From Otatea glauca (lineage: Eukaryota > Streptophyta > Magnoliopsida > Poales > Poaceae): a DNA stretch of 64,000 nucleotides. The position numbers were made by a program, and so were the translations under genes. The notes under the pieces are model-generated. The model had not been told where the DNA came from, made no database searches, and saw only the letters and a list, made by a program, of their open reading frames with translations. The stretch covers positions 35,774,104 to 35,838,103 of the forward strand of contig CM070725.1 in the NCBI GenBank assembly GCA_036346275.1, written 5' to 3'. Shown one piece after another: positions 22,825-33,817 of this stretch; position 1 is the stretch's first letter, and every line of letters begins with the position of its first letter.

Positions 22825-23655
22825 TTAAAGCATGTCATAAGGGGCCCTAGCAAAGTTTGGTGGAAACTCATCTAAAAGATGGTACCCCGGGGAGCCGGTA
22901 TCCTCCAAGTTCTCCGGGTGCGTGAGATTCACCGGAGCACCCAAAAGAGAGGCTCGAGTGGCACCCGTGCGTGCATAGCGATGCACGTGGAGCCCTACGG
23001 ACATCCGTGCGGTTTGCCCCGGGCCTTGAGGGACCCATGTGCCATGCACGGGTGGGAAGCGATAGTCCGGTGTCGCCATCTCATGTGGGGTCATTGAGGA
23101 ACCTCCATATAACACCGCACGGGGCACCAAACCACGACGTTGATATGGCTCCACTTGATGTTGCAGCTGATTGAAGCGATGGCGCGTTTCCCCCAACTCT
23201 TGCTTCACGCACCGGTAAGCTCGGTCCAAGGTAGTGACCAAGTCCCACATGCGTTTCACAAGGAAAGAGCCATCTTCGGGCACCACCTCAAAAGTGTTGA
23301 TGTCCTCGGGGTCTCCTTGAATTGGAAAGTACGTGAAGGGCCACTCTCCAAGAATAGTTATCTCCCTTCGAAGACCGGCAATTGCCTTGTACGCCACATC
23401 TTGAATGGCCATCTCCACCGAAGAACCAACCGCACTAAAGAAGTATGGGTGGGACACTCCTTCAACAAGCCTCTTCTCAATGGACACGGTGCCCACATAG
23501 TCCACCATGCCCGGTCCAATTCCTCTAGCATAGACCGCATACTCCGGCCTAAAGGTGAAGTTAGCTCTCCAAAGCATCTCATCAAGAAGAGAGGGAAAGC
23601 CATTCACGCCTTCAGCCCGAGTAGCCATCACCAAAGTACCCATGTTAACGTCCAT
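22825..23655 (-). CDS. Extra sense ORF upstream of gag, unknown function
   Basis: A 276-codon intact frame starting at 23655 (MDVNMGTLVMATRAEG), immediately after TTTAG, a splice-acceptor-like site. It lies between the primer site and gag in the same orientation. It has a homologue in the same place in element 2 (42003-42899). The best-matching part surrounds SHPYFFSAVGSSVEMAIQDV, next to a region of beta-type alternation (YVGTVSIEKRL). This layout, beta strands followed by a helix with S....A...A..AI..L, is reminiscent of a double-stranded-RNA-binding domain. The C-terminal half is Pro/His/Arg-rich and less conserved. No enzyme motif is visible. I do not recognise a named family; retention in two diverged elements suggests it is used by the retrotransposon. 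Confidence 0.65.
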   Translation of the reverse strand: MDVNMGTLVMATRAEGVNGFPSLLDEMLWRANFTFRPEYAVYARGIGPGMVDYVGTVSIEKRLVEGVSHPYFFSAVGSSVEMAIQDVAYKAIAGLRREITILGEWPFTYFPIQGDPEDINTFEVVPEDGSFLVKRMWDLVTTLDRAYRCVKQELGETRHRFNQLQHQVEPYQRRGLVPRAVLYGGSSMTPHEMATPDYRFPPVHGTWVPQGPGQTARMSVGLHVHRYARTGATRASLLGAPVNLTHPENLEDTGSPGYHLLDEFPPNFARAPYDML

Positions 23656-23877
23656 CTAAACCCATGAAAGACAACGTGAGTTAGAGAACAATTTAATCAA
23701 TTTATAACATTAAGCAACAAGAGAAGAATAGCTCTAAGATAGGTAAGAAACAAAATAGAGTAACATATACTTAGAATCTGAAATTTTAAATGGTGCAAGT
23801 AGATTATTCAATACAAATTGGTCTCTTTATTTCCCATCCCACTAAACAATTTTTTTTTAAGGTTCACTCTATGACCT

Positions 23878-23889
23878 GCTCTGATACCA
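23878..23889 (-). other. Element 1 primer-binding site (initiator Met tRNA)
   Basis: Minus strand TGGTATCAGAGC lies 4 nt after the 5' LTR end and matches the standard plant initiator-Met tRNA primer site. This confirms the element's orientation and LTR border. Confidence 0.88.
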
Positions 23890-23893
23890 ACGC

Positions 23894-26800
23894 TGTGAGA
23901 ACCGCCCAAATTGCACTTGGTTTAATCGAGCGGCCGGCTGCCCATTTAGATGAGAGCTAACATATGCTCGCACAAGAGCTAGGCACATGTTAATTCACAT
24001 CTATATGACAAACAACACAGCCACAATCTCAATTAAAACAAAAGCAACTCCGGTAGTCCCCGGTATGTGTCTCAAGACGATGCCCAAGATCAATACACAT
24101 ACCGTTGCACAACATCTCTATCATCACACAATACATAGAGAGTGCAAGTTTTAATGTAAATTACAAGTCTTCAACATATTACAAGTCTCATACATCGAGT
24201 GTACCAAATCTGAAATTAAACTTGAGAAGCATACAAAGACAAGTCTATATGCTCTCAACCAAGGGTCACTAGCAAGAAACTATCCATGGTTTAACTAGCG
24301 AATTAGACATAGAGTACGCAGCGGATATAATCATCATAAAAGCAAAATAATAGTGGTGCCATTGCCCATAAGGCACCACTACCGCTATCTTGGCCAACCA
24401 CCGACTACTCATCCCCTTCGCCGACATCGGCGGGGTAAAAATAGCCATACATGGCCTCATTCTCACCTGCAAAACTCCAACAACAAACACATGAGTACGA
24501 AGGTACTCGCAAGTCTTACACGGACCATAGAGTACAAGGATAATGCATATGGTTGTAGCAAGGACATGAAAGGCCACAAGTTAAAGTAGTATTTGCGAAA
24601 AAGCAGAACTTGACAACTAGAGAGTAATGTGTAAGCAACCTTAGTCCTATTTGACTTCTATGGACAGCTAGCACATACCCAACATCCTCATGAGACCATC
24701 ATGTTTCACCTTCCAAGCTCATCATAAAACAGACGTGACACTACGATGATGTCCAATGAACATTAAGCTTTGCCATAACCGAGAGCGGCTATTCGAATAG
24801 TTCTTACACCTGCAGGGGTACATCTTTACCCACACGACACGAGACCACCGACCATGCCACCCGCCGATAGCAAGCGATGATTCACATGACAACCTTTCGC
24901 ATACTCACCCCAAATATTTGTGCTCGTGTCTAATGTGCGGAGATGACTAGGTCCACCGGGGACACCCCTAGGCACCTCACCCACACACCAAACCCACAAG
25001 TCAAATGATCCGGGTAACTTATGGTACTTAGCTCATCCATCCCATATATGGATATGTGGTTAGTACGGAAAGTGCTTAAGACAACGGCACCAACGATCGG
25101 TCCTTAATCGACTCAAGTGGGCCTATGGCATCCGAGACTCCATTCTCGAATAACCCCAACTACCCGCCCAAGTCTCGCACTTTCACCCTTTTAAACAAGT
25201 CCTTCAAATTATCATGAATGAAACAATATTCCCTCCAATTACCATGTTTCAAACCCCTACCATCCCGCGATAATTACCAATCACTACAAATAAAAGACCA
25301 TCGAAATCCCCGGATTCCATACCAAGACCTAGAGCATGGCTAAGCATCTAACGCGATCATTAGCATAAGACAAACTACCCATGCTAAGAGTTATCAAGGT
25401 GTATGGTAAACAATATCAAGGAAGGAAATGCAACAATTAGGAGCTATTCGCGACATAGATATATAACATAAACCCACATGCATAACATCATAATATAAGT
25501 CACATTGATCCAAAATATAGGAGAAATATGCTCGATGCTTGCCTTGTGTAGGAGCTGGTTCCTCCTCAAATTTCTCCTCACTCACGGTCACGGGTCAACC
25601 TCGTTGCTCTCCCAGACGTCGGACTCTAAACGAATGCAATGATGCAAAATTAGAATGATGCCATTGATGTAAATGCGCATGTATGAGCATGAGAAATGAA
25701 GGAGAGGAACTTCAAGAAGTAACATACAAAGTTCAGCAATAAAGAAGTTTATCGAGTTCATTTATTTGGAAGGACATCATTCAATTGAGTTATACACAAT
25801 TATTAATTTACTGAAAATTACACTTTAAGAAGCGTGCAACTCAAACCACAAATCAAAAGAACGAACACTTGATAAAAGGGAAACAATATTTTTCATATAA
25901 ATGATCATTAGGGCTTAATATGGTCTAACTCAAATTGTTCAAAATGGTATCATTTTTGCACAGCAAGTAAGGGTATATCATACTAGGATCATGATATTTG
26001 GTTTTGTTGAGTTTGAGGTTCGTTTGTGAAAGTTGCGGCTATTTGAACATTTTGCCGATTGCATGTTCGGACAACTAGCAAATAGACTAAACTAAAGCAA
26101 AGTCTAAATATTTTTGACTAATCATAATCTATGTAATCCCACAACACATCTAAACTGGTTTCATAAGTTTTTGAGCTCATATGAACATTATTCTAACCAC
26201 TTGAAGTTTGAATGTTATTAAGGTCCTAAACCAACAATATTTGGATCAAAATACATTCAAATTTAAATATTTTTACAGAAATGGAGTGCATAGGGTTGCA
26301 GTGGCTTATGGTATTTATTTCATGATTTATGGATCAAGATAAAACATACTTCCTTCATAACACCTATTTAGGGCCTAGCGCTCAAACTCTAATAAGAATA
26401 TTTTCTTGCAAGCAACACATAACTTTTTATTTCATATTCTAATTCCTCAGTTCAAAACTTAAATTTAGAAACTAATTTTACTTCATTTGGACACTCCTAG
26501 CAAAAGATATGAAAGTTTGAATGCAAAAGGCAAAAATAAAAAAATATTTGCTGGAGATGGGATTCGAACTCGGGTCACTGGACTGAAACTCAGAGCGTTG
26601 AACCAGTGAGCTAGCGTGTTACTAGTGATGAGGAAATGCACAAAAATACTTGAGTCTAGTTACACAAACCCTATAGATCTAGGAAAACAGGTACATGTTC
26701 CATGAGCATACATATTTTTCTGTTAAAGAGCACTGAAATATGAAGCTAACAAAATTGGTCTCACATTATTTGAAGTTTATATGAATTTTCTATGGATTTT

Positions 26801-27547
26801 ACAAGTTTTGAAATGTTTATGTACTAACAACACTAACACGATTATCTAGTCGATACTATTCTTCTTCTTCACTGGGACATGACGCAGAGCGAGGAAACTG
26901 TATAGCCACCGGCTGAAAAGAAAAGGGCAGCAAGCTTCACCGTGAGGCTCCTCAGCGTGGGAGGCGCAAACGGCGGCGCAGCAGAGGGCCCGGCTAGTCT
27001 GCGAGTCTTGCGCCGAGGAGGACGCCAGGGACTCGGCTGGGTTTGAGCTGCAGGCTAAACGGAGGAGCAATGTCAGGGAGCCGAACAAGTCTCACAGCAA
27101 GATGGGTTGGCAGAAGAGCTCACCGGCGAGAGTATTATCGCATGCACGGCTCGCCTGTGTTGCTTTGGCTCTGGCAAGCTCGCGGCAGAGGAAGCAATCA
27201 CACGGCGAGCAAGAGGAGCTGCGAGGCTGCTTCTTCGGCTTATAGGCGAGGCAAGCAAGGTAGGAAGAGTTGGCAGGAGAGGGAGCTCACGAGGCTAGCC
27301 AGTGGCGTCCGCGTGGTAGCAACACCCTGCCGAGGCAACGCATCGCCGAGACGCTGGTTGGGCAAAGAATACGGCGCGAAGAGAAGCAAAGAACGACCGC
27401 CGAGTCGGTCGCGGGCCGAGGCGCCGGTTGGGCAGAAGCGCGGCGCCTGCTTCGCTTGAGTTGGGACAGAGAGGAGGTGGGGGATGACAGGTGGGACCAA
27501 GAAGAGAAACTTGAGAATGGATGTATCCTTGGGTTTGGGCTGTGACA
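23894..27547 (-). repeat. Element 1 5' LTR
   Basis: The second copy of the element 1 LTR (3654 bp). On the minus strand it begins TGTCACAGCCC at 27547 and ends GTTCTCACA at 23894. Compared with the 3' LTR it is nearly identical except for small indels near 24700-24820 and 25590-25620 and a strongly diverged end at about 26930-27460. It carries the same islands (24492-24512, 24807-24832, 25500-25620) and tRNA-like segment (26550-26621). Open frames in its GC-rich end overlap on both strands and are not conserved, so none is called. Confidence 0.9.
26550..26621 (-). other. tRNA-like sequence with A and B boxes inside 5' LTR
   Basis: The counterpart of 16528-16599, differing by one base in the 3' stem (GGAGATGGG against GGAGGTGGG). 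A and B boxes and their 44-nt spacing are kept in both LTRs, as expected because both copies derive from one parental LTR. Confidence 0.55.
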
Positions 27548-27552
27548 CCGAC

Positions 27553-30500
27553 CAGCCCTCCTCTTCTGCCGGCAAGCACCACGGCCACCCTCCCCTGTTC
27601 TGGGTGGCTACGCAGTGGGACCGCCCTATCAGCTGCTACAGCCTGAGCGGGGGAAAGCACAAAAGGTGAAAATTCGTTTTTCTTATTTAGAAAGCGTATT
27701 TTTCGTTTTTTTTCCTGGGAATTTCCAAGACCTAGAGCATTCAAGCAATAATAACTTTTGCATTATAACTCCAAATCTTGTAAAACAAAATTCTAAGTTA
27801 ATCTAAAATCATGTAGTTTTAGAAAATTCAATTTTTTTTTTAATTTTGAACCTAAGTTTGAATTATTTAAATTTAAATTTAAACAAAACCCTAATATGGT
27901 CCCTAAACAAAAGTTGTAAACCCTAGCCCTTAAAATTATGAAATAAATTTCTAAATGATCCTGAGACCATAGGCAACCCATTTCTGTAAAAAATATTTAG
28001 ATTTGAATTTATTTTAAATTTAATTTATAAGTAGGCCATTATTCAATGCATAGAAAATCCAAATAACTATAACTTGTGCATTTAAATTCGAATTAGAGTG
28101 CAACCAATTCCTAGACCTAGTTTAGACCATAATACCCCTATTTATGCAAAAATATTTCAGAATCAATTAAGCTTAAATCAAGTTTGTATATAACCTTGTT
28201 TTCAACACACACGTGAATAGAATATAGGCAAAACATACAATAAAGAAAAATACATGTGAAACCTACTTTTAAATACTCCATTAGGACAAGACCATTTATT
28301 TTTGCAGAAATAATCGTATATGATATTAGTTTGCATTAGCTTTTCATCTAAGTTAAATTCTAGTCACCAAAATTCAAATAATAACAACTCTAGCTATTAA
28401 CCTCTAAAAATTAAGAAAACTAGTTCCTAGACCTTATTAGGACCATAATATTCCTGTTTATTCAAAAGCATATCATAGTTGATTTAGCTTAAACAAAAGA
28501 CTTTAGACACTAGGTGCATATGATTAATATATGGCCATATAGCACAAATAAATATTTATATAAAAGAAACCAGCTTAAGCACACTATAAGTCCAGATTAG
28601 CTAATCCTACAAAAATAAATAATGTTTAGCTTAGTCTGAACCAAGTTCCTAGATAGCTTGACTTACCATGTATAAAAGATTAATATATACATCTCTCTCA
28701 GATAAATAATTGGTGTAAAACTGATTGATATATGCTCAAAAGATCGAAACCACCTAATACAGTAAAAATCATTATAATAAAGTCATGGTTTGCACTTAGC
28801 CCTCTAGTTGAAACATACTTTCATATAATATATGCTTAAGGGTTCAAAATATAAACAAACAAATTTAAATAAAAATATCATCAATAAATGTTAGCTCATA
28901 TAGGACCAGTTCCAAAACATTGCTAAGATCAAAACCATCTTAATCTGCAAAAAGATGTAAAGTTCGATTTAGTTTGAATTAAGTTCATATAGATTTCATT
29001 TTCTATGCACATAAAAACTAAAATATCAATAACTTTCTCAAATAAAAGGTAAAATTCGCAAAACCAGTTTCAATACACTTCCAAGGATAAGACCTTCTAA
29101 TGCTACAAAAATAGTTGCATATCTATGTAAATTGCAGTCGTAAATCTAAAATAAAATATAACCATTTATAACGTAAACTTTAAACATACATAAGATTAGG
29201 AAATAAATAGAACATCACAAATAAATACTAAAACCAGTAAGGCCAGCTTAAAAATGCTCCCTTAAGCAAGACCGTCATATTTTGTAGAAATGATTCTATT
29301 TAAACATGTTTTGCATCTGAATCCTAATAAAAGCATAATCCTGCGTAATATAAACCCAAAAATCCATAATACAAATAAAAGAATTTGAATATTGATAAGT
29401 CAATGTTTAAAATATTTTTATCGCCAGAGCCTTCAATTCTAATTCATTTTGAATTTGGTTTCATTTGATTTTTTTTGCCTCTTATTGTCATTGCTTCTTA
29501 TTGCTATTATACGATACGATAATCACATGTAGATACCAACGTACACGAAGCTGCTACTGAAGACTTCGATCCCGAGTTAATTTCTGAACCAACAAAGCTA
29601 GGCAAGCACGCCCTATGATCATATTGATCATAATGTTTTAATTTTTGTTTTGTTTTGTCAAATCTATTTATGCATTAGCGTATTTTCAGTAAATTTGCTA
29701 TATTGTGGTACTAGTAGTTATAACCTCATCTCATGGAACTTTCTTAATAAATATTGAATGGTGAACCTTGATAACCCTAGAATAAGGTTAGACAGTACAT
29801 AATATCAAAATAGGTATATGCGATTACATATTAATCATGCTTAGCCATGCTTAGTAATGGAATAATGAACAAAGAGACATGTTATTCTTTATGAATTAAA
29901 TATGTTGGACATGATTAAATGTTATTGGTATTTTGGTTAAAAATGAAAATAAAACTATGATTTTGATGCGGACGATTATTAGTAATAGTCGGAGGTGCAT
30001 GGGACTTACATGTAGTATAGCAGGAGATTATCGCACAGGTCGGATTAAGGACCGAACATGGTGTTGTATGATCCCAGGGATATCCGTACAATCACAAGTG
30101 CTGGTATGGGACAACCTTAACCTATTAAATTACTTAGGTTTAGCTTTGCACATTGGAAGGTTGAAGCAGTATTGGCTTTCTGGACTGATTGCTCGAAGGG
30201 GTGTTCTCACCGAGGTGTTGGGAGTAACGCATGTCGATACAATGGTGTACGCCATATTATAGTGATAAGTGGGATGATAGGATGTGAAACCATTTATCAT
30301 ACCAAGTGTATAAATATCTTCTACCACCATAGTATGGGTTTGTCGTCACCAGAGCTGGTGTAAAGTTAAATCTTTATAATGTAACAATTATGTCATGACT
30401 CTCTGCGGCACACCAAAATAAGTGTGCTAATGATCTGCAAAAAGAGATAGTCATGTCTTGTGGGTAAAGTTGTACATCTCTGCAGAGTTTAAATCTTTTC

Positions 30501-31316
30501 AAAAAACCGTGTCCATAGTTATGGGAGACTTGGTGAACTGACACTAGTCAGATGTTTTATTATTTTCAAAAATGGATTATTTGGAAACATATGTTGGAAA
30601 GCTTACCCTTAAGATGATTCAATACTATGCCATGTGTTAGCAAGGATTGGTTTCATCTGATATGCCATGTGTTGGCAAGGATTGGTTTTATATGATATGC
30701 CACGTATTGGCAAAGACTGGATTTATGCCATGTGTTAGCAATGGACGATTTGATGCTCATGTCATAGAGGACTATGAGTTGTTACTTTATGATTTACATA
30801 CTTGTTATTTTCATATCAGTTATACTCGTTTTTATAAATTCCGTTTGTAAATTACTACTTGATTTTCAAATTCAATTTTGCTTTACGCAAAATAACCGTA
30901 GAAGCCTCTTTCGACATAGCCTACATTTACTGTATTTTTGTGATATATCTTAAGTCTTGCTAAGTACAAAACTACTCACCCTTACTAATTTGTTGGTATA
31001 ATTGAAGAAGAGCCCCCCGAAGATACATGCTTCACCACAGGATACAGGAATTTCGATGATGCGACTTTCTAGGGATTATACCTTGTCAGTTGTCTGAGGG
31101 TTGGATGGGCACACTACAAGACTTTTGTTTCTCTCCGCTGCAATATACTCTGAATTGTAAGACTACATTGTATAAATAGCTTCCGCAATAATAATTTTGT
31201 GTATGGATATACTACCAATATTGTAAATGTGCGTACTAGCCATTGATCATGAGACTAGTACTGTATACACATCAATCATTCTTCTTGGTATTATATAAAA
31301 AAAAAGGGTCATTACA
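27553..31316 (+). mobile_element. Very long solo LTR (family B), right segment
   Basis: The continuation of the LTR interrupted at 13863. It includes a GC-rich piece (27553-27660), a 1.8-kb AT-rich stretch with no coding signal, and a conserved exon-like segment ending AAAGCTAG|GCAAGC (about 29528-29600). The ATGCTTAGCCATGCT island (about 29838) and the GGGTAAAGTTGTACA..CTCTGCAGAG island (30463-30495) are present, as is an ACTCACCCTTA motif (about 30972). It ends CATTACA at 31316. Confidence 0.65.
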
Positions 31317-32206
31317 CCTCTGCAGCTTCCATCGCCTAGCACACGCCTGCCTCCAGCGGCGGTTTGCTGCTCCAACATGGCTGCGGTCACCTCCTCTCGA
31401 CCACCTTCTCCTCGTCGCTCCATTCCTCCCCTAAGTAGCTGCAGCACGGTCTAGTCGTCGCTGTAGAGATCACTCACCGGTTTGTCGTCCTTGCCTGCTC
31501 CGCATGCACAAGGTTCAACGTAATCAACCAGGAGCATGTGCTCGGCAAGTATCTTAACTAGTCCGGCGTCAGCCATGAGCTTCCATTTCATCATGGCGTC
31601 TATAAACGAGAGCTTCTCGTGCTCTGATCCATAAGTTCTCAGTGTTTCCCTGCTACGGGCGTTGCCTAGGAAGACAACGACAACTTCGAAATCTATCCCC
31701 AGCAGAAGCAGCGAAGGGGATTGATTTGTGTTCTGTTGATCTTTTTCATATCCAATTTGATTTCTTGCTCAACTTTGCTTTTGTTCACCGTGATATTTAT
31801 GGCAAGTTTGCACAACATGAGGGCAGGGCTGTTTGTACCTATCACTGTATAATCCAAACAGCAAATTCCAAGTGAAAACATATATATTGTCATGGAAGGC
31901 ATACCTAGTGCACAGGGACTTGAAAGCATTTTCTAATTCGGTTGTTAAAGTATTCAGAAGTTGCCAAGCAGGCCCGTAATCTTCTCAATTACGGAGAATT
32001 TCTCTGTCACGTGAACTCTCTCCATGCCTCTTATTTCTCCCTGAAGTCGCGAGTCGATTTGCAACCAATCTCATGTCACCAGAGCTAGCTGGCTTGTTTT
32101 CTCTTTCTTTGATCATACAGCAGGAAGCACAAGAGATTTTTTTTTTACTACATAGGACGTGCACACAAGCACACCTACACACATGCTAATAGGTGCTAAT
32201 AGGTGG
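31317..32206. other. Host-like DNA right of the solo LTR
   Basis: This continues the sequence interrupted at 11862. It contains a possible minus-strand coding exon (31451-31692) and otherwise no recognisable gene. The right end carries the 8-bp target duplication of the next element. Confidence 0.4.
31451..31692 (-). CDS. Possible terminal exon of an unrecognised gene
   Basis: On the minus strand a frame is open upstream past 31692 and ends with TAG at 31451-31453. The peptide reads like a real protein: FEVVVVFLGNARSRETLRTY, then EKLSFIDAMMKWKLMADAGL, VKILAEHMLLVDYVEPCACG and an acidic tail. An AG (GGGGATAG) at about 31693 could be a splice acceptor, giving a last exon of about 80 codons. 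I do not recognise the family. It is the most host-gene-like piece in the window, but it is short, lacks a start codon and has no visible upstream exon, so it could be a gene fragment. Confidence 0.35.
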
Positions 32207-32214
32207 GTGCGTTC

Positions 32215-33675
32215 TAAGGATTGAAATCTCATTTTCAGATGACATCTCGGAGGTGTCCGAAATCCGAAATCTCGCTTGGTCTCGGAATTTCAGACAAATT
32301 CCACACGAAATACAAAAGAAAAAATTCAAATTCGATTTTTTTTGCACCAAGAAAACAGAAATTTCAGGCGGAATTCCCGAAATATCGTCGAGATTTGCCG
32401 AGATTTTGGTGAATTTGCACTAGCGAAAAATGGCTCAAACGATGTCTAAATTTTTTTAAAGTTTTGTGGAGGTTTCTGACACATCAGTGATGTTTCCATA
32501 AAAATTTCGGATGATTATAAAGTTTGAGGATTTTTTAAAAATTCGAACGTTGCTACTGTCATGATAAAAACGCTGACTAGTAAGATTGAACCGAATGAAA
32601 AATAGAACAAACCATATTAGAAAATTTTGAAGTTTGTTTTGTATGGTTATGATGCATCACTAATGTTCTCATAAAAATTTCAGATGATTATCAAGCTTCA
32701 TGAATTTTTAAAAATTTGGATAGTGCAACTGTCATGATAAAAGCCTTACCGGCAAACTTCAACCAAATGAAAAATGGTTCAAACCATGTTAGAAATTTTT
32801 TAATATTTTTGTAGATGGTCCTCATATAACAGTAATGTTTCTATAAATTTTCATATGATGACCAAGCTTCAAGAATTTTCAAAAATTCTGACAGTGCTAC
32901 GTCCTGATAAAAGCCTAATGATCAATACATATATTCTCTTTAGCAATTAAAAAAAGATTAGAATTTTTTAAAATTTTACAGAAGGTTGCTAAGGAAATTC
33001 TTAAGATCTCATAAAATTTTTGAATCATGATCACACACAAGTGAATTTATAAATTCTTACAACGGCACTGTACCATTTAAGTTTTTTCTGTTTTTGATTT
33101 TTGAAATATAACAAATGAAGTTCAATGCGTACATATATTTGATTGACAAACAAAAAAACATTTTTTGAAAATTTTATAGAATGGTACTGATGAAATTATT
33201 AAGCTCTCATAAAAAGTTTAGATCATGATCACAATCGAGAAAATTTATAAAATTCTGACAAGGTTACTATCCCAATTATGTTCATTTTGTTTTTGATGTT
33301 TTAAAGATAACAAATGAAGTTAAATTATTTTGAACATTTTTTTGTATGATCCTACACTACTAAAGATAGTACCATAAATTTTTCATATCGTGATCAAGCT
33401 TGTACAATTTTATAAAAATCTAACAGTGTTTCTGTCGAAATTTTAAAACATCTCAAAATTTTGGTTTTTCATCAAATTTTCATGGAATATTACTTTCTTA
33501 AGGGTTATTAGACCAAATCCGGTCAAATTCGGCCATAAAATGTCAAAAACCGATCAAAAAATCCGAGATTTCGAAGATACCGTAGCAATTTAATTTTTTT
33601 CCAATATTTTTATCTAACCGGAATCCGAAATCTCGGCTGAGATTTCCAAGATTCGGTGGTTTTTTTTGAACCTTG
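32215..33675. mobile_element. hAT-like non-autonomous element, 1.46 kb
   Basis: Flanked by gtgcgttc (32207-32214) and gtgcgttt (33676-33683), an 8-bp target duplication matching at 7 of 8. Termini read TAAGGATTGAAA at the left and, inverted, CAAGGTTCAAAA at the right. The subterminal regions on both sides contain CCGAAATCTCGG- and GAGATTTC-type words in inverted orientation. The interior is a series of degenerate 170-bp repeats and has no transposase. The 8-bp duplication suggests hAT; the termini are imperfect, so the superfamily is not certain. Confidence 0.65.
32440..33440. repeat. About six degenerate tandem repeats of roughly 170 bp
   Basis: The anchor 'CATAAAAATTTC.GATGATTATCAAGCTT' (degenerate) recurs near 32501, 32672, 32846, 33012, 33210 and 33373, at intervals of about 163-198 bp. 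A following ATTTTTAAAAATTC..A..GTGCTACTGTC..GATAAAA segment recurs with it. Copies differ by many substitutions and indels. Confidence 0.65.
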
Positions 33676-33817
33676 GTGCGTTTGGATATCAATGCAGTGC
33701 AGCAGGCAAATGTGGTTATAGAAAAAAGCAGACAGAAACAAGTGTCAGAGATCTCTAGACTGGCAGTTACAGTAGTGGTCAGTGATATATCCTCACTGTG
33801 AAGATGCACGGCGTATG

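Larger units (their letters stand above)
13864..27547 (-). mobile_element. Complete gypsy (Tekay/Del chromovirus-type) retrotransposon, element 1
   Basis: A 13.7-kb element on the minus strand with two LTRs (3643 and 3654 bp). It has a Met-tRNA primer site, an extra upstream ORF, gag-protease, pol with an integrase and C-terminal chromodomain, and a polypurine tract. The flanking pentamers acgac (13859-13863) and ccgac (27548-27552) match at 4 of 5 bases, a decayed target duplication. It sits inside the family-B solo LTR. Between the extra ORF and gag (22191-22824) and between the primer site and the extra ORF I see no other gene. Pol is a single 947-codon open frame, so the element is fairly young, although gag-pol carries at least one frameshift. 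Confidence 0.9.
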
